NCBI RefSeq assembly: GCF_037940415.1
Contig: NZ_CP149798.1
Span: forward strand, 1,794,501-1,858,500
Direction: 5' to 3'
DNA from: Streptomyces sp. f51
GTDB lineage: Bacteria > Actinomycetota > Actinomycetes > Streptomycetales > Streptomycetaceae
DNA length: 64,000 nucleotides
In this document: positions 58,647 to 64,000 of the stretch, piece by piece
How the letters are laid out: every line of letters starts with the position of its first letter
Position numbering within the stretch: the first letter of the stretch is position 1
The notes under the pieces: model-generated
Told to the model about the DNA's origin: nothing
The model's database searches: none
Seen by the model: the letters and a program-made list of their open reading frames with translations, nothing else
Translations under genes and position numbers: made by a program

Positions 58647-60443
58647 TTGCGCGAGTTCAGCCTTCCGGCTTTGTACGAGGTCCCCGCGGACGGAAATCTC
58701 ACCGACATCGTCCGCCGAAACGCCGCGCAGCATCCCGACGTAGCCGTGATCGCCCGCAAGGTGGGCGGTACCTGGACGGACGTCAGCGCCACCGCCTTCC
58801 TCGCCGAGGTGCTGGCCGCGGCCAAGGGGCTCATCGCCTCGGGCGTGCGGCCCGGCGACCGGGTCGCCCTGATGTCCCGTACCCGCTACGAGTGGACGCT
58901 GCTCGACTTCGCGATCTGGAGCGCCGGCGCCGTCACCGTGCCGGTGTACGAGACCAGCTCCCCCGAGCAGGTGCAGTGGATCCTCGGCGACTCGGGCGCG
59001 CGGGCCTGCATCGTGGAGCTCCCCGCGCACGCGGCCTCCGTGGAGTCGGTGCGCGACCGGCTGCCCGCCCTCGAACACGTCTGGCAGATCGAGGCCGGCG
59101 GCGTCGAGGAGCTGGGGCGCCTGGGCGCGGACGTCAGCGACGCCGCCGTCGAGGAGCGCAGCTCGCTCGCCAAGGCGGACGACCCCGCGACCATCGTCTA
59201 CACCTCCGGGACCACCGGCCGCCCCAAGGGCTGCGTGCTGACCCACCGCGCCTTCTTCGCGGAGTGCGGCAACATCGTGGAGCGCCTGCGCCCGCTGTTC
59301 CGCACCGGTGAGTGCTCCGTCCTGCTCTTCCTGCCGCTCGCGCACGTCTTCGGACGGCTCGTGCAGGTCGCCCCGATGATGGCGCCGATCAAGCTGGGCT
59401 GTGTCCCGGACATCAAGAACCTGACCGACGAGCTGGCCGCGTTCCGGCCGACGCTCATCCTCGGTGTGCCGCGCGTCTTCGAGAAGGTCTACAACTCGGC
59501 GCGCGCCAAGGCCCAGGCCGACGGCAAGGGCAAGATCTTCGACAAGGCCGCGGACACCGCGATCGCGTACAGCCGCGCGCTGGACACCCCCTCGGGGCCG
59601 TCCCTCGGTCTGAAGATCAAGTACAAGACGTTCGACAAGCTCGTCTACAGCAAGCTGCGCGCGGTGCTCGGCGGCCGTGGCGAGTACGCGATCTCGGGCG
59701 GCGCGCCCCTGGGCGAGCGGCTCGGCCACTTCTTCCGCGGCATCGGGTTCACGGTCCTGGAGGGCTACGGCCTGACCGAGTCCTGTGCGGCCACGGCCTT
59801 CAACCCCTGGGACCGTACGAAGATCGGCACGGTCGGCCAGCCGCTGCCCGGCTCCGTGATCCGTATCGCCGACGACGGCGAGGTGCTGCTGCACGGCGAG
59901 CACCTGTTCAAGGAGTACTGGAACAACGAGGCCGCCACGGCCGAGGCGCTCGCCGACGGCTGGTTCCACACCGGTGACATCGGCACCCTCGACGAGGACG
60001 GCTACCTCCGCATCACCGGCCGCAAGAAGGAGATCATCGTCACCGCGGGCGGCAAGAACGTCGCCCCGGCCGTGATCGAGGACCGTATCCGCGCCCACGC
60101 GCTGGTCGCGGAGTGCATGGTGGTCGGCGACGGGCGTCCGTTCGTCGGCGCGCTGGTCACGGTCGACGAGGAGTTCCTGGGCCGGTGGGCCGCGGAGCAC
60201 GGGAAGCCGGCCGGTTCGACCGCGGCGTCGCTGCGTGAGGACCCGGACCTGATCGCCGCCATCCAGGACGCGATCGACGACGGCAACGCGGCGGTGTCCA
60301 AGGCGGAGTCGGTCCGCAAGTTCCGTGTCCTCGCCCACCAGTTCACCGAGGAGTCGGGGCACCTGACGCCGTCGCTGAAGCTGAAGCGGAACGTGGTGGC
60401 GAAGGATTACGCGAACGAGATCGAGGCACTGTATCGGGGCTGA
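58647..60443 (+). CDS. Long-chain fatty-acyl-CoA ligase (FadD15-like)
   Basis: AMP-forming acyl-CoA synthetase of 598 residues that activates fatty acids. The nucleotide motif YTSGTTGRPKGC lies at about 184-195; YGLTESCAATAFN, the HTGDIG motif and RKKEIIVTAGGKNVAP complete the adenylate-forming set. Size and motif details resemble the FadD15 or fatty-acyl-CoA reductase-like group of actinomycetes. TTG start at 58647 with GAGGAGC upstream. A strong terminator follows 40 bp after the stop. Context: lipid and glycolipid genes downstream on the other strand. Confidence 0.93.
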   Translation: MREFSLPALYEVPADGNLTDIVRRNAAQHPDVAVIARKVGGTWTDVSATAFLAEVLAAAKGLIASGVRPGDRVALMSRTRYEWTLLDFAIWSAGAVTVPVYETSSPEQVQWILGDSGARACIVELPAHAASVESVRDRLPALEHVWQIEAGGVEELGRLGADVSDAAVEERSSLAKADDPATIVYTSGTTGRPKGCVLTHRAFFAECGNIVERLRPLFRTGECSVLLFLPLAHVFGRLVQVAPMMAPIKLGCVPDIKNLTDELAAFRPTLILGVPRVFEKVYNSARAKAQADGKGKIFDKAADTAIAYSRALDTPSGPSLGLKIKYKTFDKLVYSKLRAVLGGRGEYAISGGAPLGERLGHFFRGIGFTVLEGYGLTESCAATAFNPWDRTKIGTVGQPLPGSVIRIADDGEVLLHGEHLFKEYWNNEAATAEALADGWFHTGDIGTLDEDGYLRITGRKKEIIVTAGGKNVAPAVIEDRIRAHALVAECMVVGDGRPFVGALVTVDEEFLGRWAAEHGKPAGSTAASLREDPDLIAAIQDAIDDGNAAVSKAESVRKFRVLAHQFTEESGHLTPSLKLKRNVVAKDYANEIEALYRG

Positions 60444-60482
60444 TGCCCGAGCGACCGGGGACTGCCCCGGCCGGAGACAACA

Positions 60483-60520
60483 CGGCTCGGCCCCCTCTGC
60501 TGGAGGGGGCCGAGCCGTTT
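60483..60520 (+). terminator. Terminator of the acyl-CoA ligase gene
   Basis: Perfect 15-bp stem (60483-60497 with 60503-60517), loop TGCTG, then TTT. The strongest intrinsic terminator in the window. Confidence 0.93.
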
Positions 60521-60686
60521 CCGTCCGGGGGGGCCGTTTGCCCCGGACCTCCGGGGGGGGCGCTCCGGGGGGCGCCGCGGGGATCGGGTTCGTCCCGGGC
60601 GCGAGGAACTGCGCGGCCGGCCCAGGACGGCCCGCAGGCGCCGGAAGTCGGCAAGCGGCACCCCAGTGGGCGAACCTGGTGACGGG

Positions 60687-61829
60687 CTAGAGCAGCTCTC
60701 GCAGGCGTTCCGCCAAGAGGTCCCAGCGCCATTTCTCCTCGACCCAGGAACGGCCGCGTTCGCCCATGCGGCGGCGCAGTTCGGGGTCGCCGAGCAGGGT
60801 GACGATCCGGTCGGCGCTCTCCTCGGGAGAGCCTCCGCGGACGACCCAGCCCGTCTCCCCGTCGAGCACCGCGTCCGGCGCGCCCCCGGAGTCGCCTGCC
60901 ACCACCGGCAGGCCCGTGGCCGACGCCTCCAGGTAGACGATGCCGAGCCCCTCGACGTCGAGGCCGCCCCTGCGGGTGCGGCAGGGCATCGCGAAGACGT
61001 CCCCGGCTCCGTAGTGCGCGGGCAGCTCCGACCAGGGCACCGCCCCGGTGAACCGGACCGAGTCCGCGACCCCGGTCTCGTGCGCGAGCTTGCGCAGCTC
61101 CTTCTCGTAGGGCCCGCCCCCGACGATCAGCAGCACCGCGTCCGGCTCCTTGGCGAGGATCCGCGGCATCGCGAGGACGAGCGTGTCCTGGCCCTTGCGC
61201 GGGACCAGGCGGGAGACGCACACGACGACGGGCCGGTCGGTGAGACCGAGGCGGGCCCGGACCTCGTCGCCGCCCGAGCCGGGGTGGAAGGTCCGCTCGT
61301 CGACGCCCGGCGGCAGCTGCACCATGCGCGCGGCCGCCTCGGGGGTCAGCGCGGAGGCGATCCGCGAGCGCGTGTACTCGCCGAGGTAGGTGATCGTGTC
61401 GGTGGACTCGCCGATGCGGCGCAGCAGGGTGCGGGCGGCGGGCAACTGGGCCCAGCCGGCCTCGTGGCCGTGCGTGGTCGCCACGAGACGGGTCGCGCCC
61501 GCCCGGCGCAGCGCCGGGGCCATCAGGCCGAGCGGTGCCGCCGCCCCGAACCACACCGACGTACAGCCGTGCTCGCGCAGCAGTCCGGCCGCCCGCCGGG
61601 TGACGCCCGGCGTCGGAAGTAGCATGGTCGTACGGTCCCGTACGACGGTGAAGGGCTGCTCCGCGTCGAAGGCCGCGGTGGCCTCCGCTCCCTCGTGGCC
61701 GCGCTTCCAGGTCGAGGCGTAGACGACGAGCCGATCGGGGTCCAGGCGCAGCGCCATGTTGTGCAGAAAGGCCTGGATGCCGCCGGGGCGGGGCGGGAAA
61801 TCGTTCGTCACGATCAGGGTCTTGTGCAT
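60687..61829 (-). CDS. GT4 glycosyltransferase, PimB'-like mannosyltransferase
   Basis: A GT-B glycosyltransferase of 380 residues, close in layout to PimB', which adds the second mannose to phosphatidylinositol monomannoside on the inner membrane face. N-terminal TNDFPPRPGGIQAFLHNMA, HGHEAGWA, GVDERTFHP, VSRLVPRKGQD and the donor motif EGLGIVYLEASATGLPVVAGDSGG (E-x7-E) are present. ATG at 61829 lies 8 nt behind TAGTGT, which is embedded in a TTCGA-CACTA-TCGAA palindrome. Divergent from a GT87-like gene, which fits a glycolipid locus. Exact acceptor inferred. Confidence 0.88.
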   Translation of the reverse strand: MHKTLIVTNDFPPRPGGIQAFLHNMALRLDPDRLVVYASTWKRGHEGAEATAAFDAEQPFTVVRDRTTMLLPTPGVTRRAAGLLREHGCTSVWFGAAAPLGLMAPALRRAGATRLVATTHGHEAGWAQLPAARTLLRRIGESTDTITYLGEYTRSRIASALTPEAAARMVQLPPGVDERTFHPGSGGDEVRARLGLTDRPVVVCVSRLVPRKGQDTLVLAMPRILAKEPDAVLLIVGGGPYEKELRKLAHETGVADSVRFTGAVPWSELPAHYGAGDVFAMPCRTRRGGLDVEGLGIVYLEASATGLPVVAGDSGGAPDAVLDGETGWVVRGGSPEESADRIVTLLGDPELRRRMGERGRSWVEEKWRWDLLAERLRELL

Positions 61830-61833
61830 CGTG

Positions 61834-61848
61834 TTCGACACTATCGAA
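61834..61848. promoter_or_regulatory. Palindrome overlapping the PimB'-like gene -10 box
   Basis: TTCGA-CACTA-TCGAA, perfect 5-bp arms, overlaps the minus-strand -10-like TAGTGT (61843-61838) that stands 8 nt before the ATG. Such a location suits a repressor site. Confidence 0.5.
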
Positions 61849-61966
61849 TCTATACTCACAGCTCCGCACGGCCGCGCTCGACGGCTCGCACACAGACCGG
61901 TGCGCCACCCTGGTTCCGCTCGAAGCGCGGCGGCGAGGCGCACGGATTCCGGACGATGAGGGCCAG

Positions 61967-63214
61967 GTGGGCATGACGGGGGCACGGAGCACGAGGTTCC
62001 CGCTGGGCGTGGCCGCACTGCTGGGGATCTGGGGCCTGACCAGGCTGGCGCTGCTGCTCTTCGTGGCCAAGGTGTACGTGTTCCCGGGTCCGGACGTCAC
62101 CAGCGACGTCTCGGTGATCTACCACGGCTGGTACGACGTCCTGCGGCACGGCACCTTCCCGCTGCGCGACGTCACCTGGCAGTACCCGCCGGCCGCCTCG
62201 CTCGCGATCCTCGCCCCCGGTCTGCTGCCGTTCCTGGACTACGCGCACGCCTTCTTCGTGCTGGCCTTCGTCGCCGACCTGGTGGTCTTCGGGCTGCTCC
62301 TGTACGCGGGCTCGCGCTCCGGCAAGACCCTGCGCGGCGCCTGGGTGTGGATGATCGGGGTCCCGCTGCTCGGGCCGACCGTGTACGCGCGCTACGACGT
62401 GATGGTGACGGCCGTGGCGGTCGCCGCGCTGCTCGCCGGCTCGCGCCACCCCCGGGTGATGGGGATGCTCACGGGCTTCGGCGCGATGGTGAAGGTGTGG
62501 CCGGTGCTGCTGCTCCTCGGCGCCGTGCGCCGCCGGGCCTGGGTCTGGGCGGCGGCGACGGCGGCCGGGATCGGGGCGCTGTTCTGGGCGACGATGCCGG
62601 GCTCGTTCGCCTTCCTGACCTTCCAGCGCGACCGCGGCACCGAGGTGGAGTCGCTCGGCTCCCTCGTCTTCCACGTGGCCCGGCACCACGGCTGGAACGG
62701 GCGGGTGCTGCTCAACTACGGCTCGGTGGAGTTCGTCGGCCCGTACGTGGACCTGGTGAGCACGGCGGCCCTGATACTGACCGCGCTCGCCTTCGGCTGG
62801 CTGCTGCTGTGGCGGCTGTGCGCCAAGCGGTTCCTGTCGCACACGCTCGCCGACGCGGCGTTCGTCGGCGTCCTGATGTTCACCACCACCAGCCGGGTCA
62901 TCAGCCCGCAGTATCTGGTGTGGCTGGTCGGGATCGCGGCGGTGTGCCTGTGCTTCCGCGCGAGCCGGATGCTGGTGCCCGCCTGTCTGGTGCTGGTCGC
63001 GTGCTTCGTGACGGTGCTGGAGTTCCCGACCTGGTTCGCGGACGTCGTGGGCAGCACCGGGCTCGGCATCACCCTCCTGGTCCTGCGCAACGGTCTGCTG
63101 GTGATCGCCTCGGTGCTGGCCGCCCGGGAGCTGTGGCGGAGCACGGTCTCCCGCCCGGCGCCCGACCTCCCCGCTCAGGCTGCCCGCGCCAAGGAGACGC
63201 TCACGTCCTCCTGA
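61967..63214 (+). CDS. Polytopic membrane glycosyltransferase-like protein (GT87/DUF2029 type)
   Basis: A 415-residue membrane protein with about ten helices. The extracytoplasmic loop after helix 1 contains DVSVIYHGWYDVLRHG and VTWQYPPAASLAILA, resembling the acidic and YPP motifs of GT-C enzymes in family GT87, which use polyprenyl-phosphate mannose in mycobacterial lipomannan synthesis. This matches the divergent PimB'-like gene. GTG start at 61967 (second start ATG six bases later). Its last 40 bp overlap the convergent MATE gene. Confidence 0.78.
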   Translation: MGMTGARSTRFPLGVAALLGIWGLTRLALLLFVAKVYVFPGPDVTSDVSVIYHGWYDVLRHGTFPLRDVTWQYPPAASLAILAPGLLPFLDYAHAFFVLAFVADLVVFGLLLYAGSRSGKTLRGAWVWMIGVPLLGPTVYARYDVMVTAVAVAALLAGSRHPRVMGMLTGFGAMVKVWPVLLLLGAVRRRAWVWAAATAAGIGALFWATMPGSFAFLTFQRDRGTEVESLGSLVFHVARHHGWNGRVLLNYGSVEFVGPYVDLVSTAALILTALAFGWLLLWRLCAKRFLSHTLADAAFVGVLMFTTTSRVISPQYLVWLVGIAAVCLCFRASRMLVPACLVLVACFVTVLEFPTWFADVVGSTGLGITLLVLRNGLLVIASVLAARELWRSTVSRPAPDLPAQAARAKETLTSS

Positions 63215-64000
63215 CGTGCTCTCCGCGCGGCCCTCCTGGCCCACACCCACAGGGCCGCGCACTGCACGGTCATGGACAGCGCGAGGGCCAGGCAGATGCC
63301 CGGCAGCCCCTGTCCGGACAGGGTGAGGGCGAGCGGCAGCTGGACGGCCGTGCCGGTCAGGGTGACCCGCAGCAGCACGGGCGCTCCCCCGCTGCCCTCG
63401 AAGACCCCGCCGAGCGCGATGAAGCAGGCCATGAGCAGCAGGTAGGGGCCGACGCAGCGCAGGAACAGCACGCCGTCGTGGGCGACCGCGGGGCCGGCCC
63501 CGAAGGCGCGCATGATCCAGGGTGCCAGGGCGCCGAGCAGCGCGGCGGCGAGCAGGCCGGCGGTCCCCGAGAGGAGGACGGCCTGCCGTCCGATGGCGCC
63601 CCGCTCCTCCTGGCCCGCGCCGCGGCTGTGCGCGGTGTGGATCGAGGCGGCCTGGCGGACCGAGTAGAACGCCATGGTGGCTATGTACATGACCTTGTAG
63701 GCGATCGCGTAGGCCGCGACCGCCGTCGTCCCGAGCCGGGCCACGATCGCGACCAGTACGAGGGCGCCGCCCTGGCGGACCGTGAAGTCGGCGGACATGG
63801 GCAGGCCGGTGGTGAGGGTGCGGCGCAGGGCCGCTCCGGTGCCCTCGGCGGGCGTCGCGCCGGCCGCCGCCGACAGCAGGGGGTCGCGGCGCAGGGCCCG
63901 CAGACCGGCGGCGAAGGCCACCGAGCGGCACAGCACGGTCGAGAGGGCGGCGCCCGGGACGCCGTACGCGTGGATGAGGAACGGGTCGAGGCCGAGGATC
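63175..64000 (-). CDS. MATE-family transporter, 5' part outside the window
   Basis: C-terminal 275 residues of a multidrug/toxin-extrusion-type membrane protein; the reading frame is open to the window edge, so the start is missing. The visible part begins LGLDPFLIHAYGVPGAALSTV, typical of the middle of MATE proteins, and shows about seven helices, with FTVRQGGALVLVAIVARLGTTAVAAYAIA marking the second half. A MATE drug/sodium antiporter is the best reading; lipid flippases of the wider MVF superfamily cannot be excluded. It ends 40 bp inside the convergent GT87-like gene. Confidence 0.85.
   Translation of the reverse strand, partial: ILGLDPFLIHAYGVPGAALSTVLCRSVAFAAGLRALRRDPLLSAAAGATPAEGTGAALRRTLTTGLPMSADFTVRQGGALVLVAIVARLGTTAVAAYAIAYKVMYIATMAFYSVRQAASIHTAHSRGAGQEERGAIGRQAVLLSGTAGLLAAALLGALAPWIMRAFGAGPAVAHDGVLFLRCVGPYLLLMACFIALGGVFEGSGGAPVLLRVTLTGTAVQLPLALTLSGQGLPGICLALALSMTVQCAALWVWARRAARRARQEDVSVSLARAA

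Overview
The window is chromosomal DNA from a Streptomyces-type actinomycete. Evidence: very high GC with strong third-position GC bias, GTG and TTG starts, an intact division and cell-wall cluster in the Streptomyces order, an 18-codon Trp leader of the type known from Streptomyces trpE, and families typical of the genus (SAV_6107-type HEPN, DUF3040, DUF5304, MacRS-like two-component system). I see no mobile element, CRISPR array, tRNA or rRNA. Gene order matches what I recall of the S. coelicolor core region around ftsZ to glkA, so most of this is ordinary core genome; the interest is in regulation and in deviant motifs.

Layout. (1) 35-14157, minus strand: dcw cluster, transcribed rsmH-ftsL-ftsI-murE-murF-mraY-murD-ftsW-murG-ftsQ-ftsZ. 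Most genes touch or overlap; the larger gaps are before ftsL (215 bp) and before ftsZ (275 bp, with its own regulatory region). murC, ddl and mraZ are not in the cluster. (2) 14584-20179, plus strand: a small beta-carbonic anhydrase, then a coupled MoxR/DUF58/transglutaminase operon closed by a 58-bp perfect palindrome. (3) 20438-30226: DUF3040 membrane protein, methyltransferase, HEPN protein, an operon of a degenerate ABC ATPase, a YhgE/Pip membrane protein and a TetR regulator with an operator-like palindrome in front, DUF4126 protein, CrtI-like oxidoreductase and a Q/Y-rich membrane protein. (4) 30283-36172: one-carbon and thiamine metabolism (metF, thiE, TPP riboswitch-thiO-thiS-thiG), a small DNA-binding protein and a ferredoxin-reductase-like flavoprotein. 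(5) 36441-40973: PASTA Ser/Thr kinase, endonuclease IV-like protein, molybdopterin oxidoreductase, bacterioferritin and its ferredoxin under an iron box. (6) 41134-48150: aromatic and central metabolism (class II DAHP synthase, trp attenuator plus fused TrpEG, D-2-hydroxyacid dehydrogenase, phosphofructokinase). (7) 48297-64000: MacRS-like pair, acyltransferase, esterase, glucokinase, ArsA-like ATPase, lipid and glycolipid genes (fatty-acyl-CoA ligase, PimB'-like mannosyltransferase, GT87-like membrane protein) and a MATE protein cut by the window edge.

How the parts work together. The first 14 kb build lipid II (MurE, MurF, MraY, MurD, MurG) and the divisome (FtsZ, FtsQ, FtsW, FtsI, FtsL). 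AroH and TrpEG open the route to chorismate and tryptophan; TrpEG is gated by a leader peptide containing three Trp codons. GlkA and Pfk feed glycolysis. Bfr and Bfd store and release iron.

The most notable observations are: a -10 hexamer of form TANNNT lying 6-8 nt before the start codon at nine loci, including the trp leader peptide itself (a recurrent leaderless start); a phosphofructokinase carrying the Asp104/Lys signature of pyrophosphate-dependent enzymes; and two nucleotide-binding proteins whose P-loop lysine is replaced by arginine, one of them with a Ser-Asp repeat tail beside a YhgE/Pip partner and its TetR regulator. That last operon is the best candidate here for a poorly described system.
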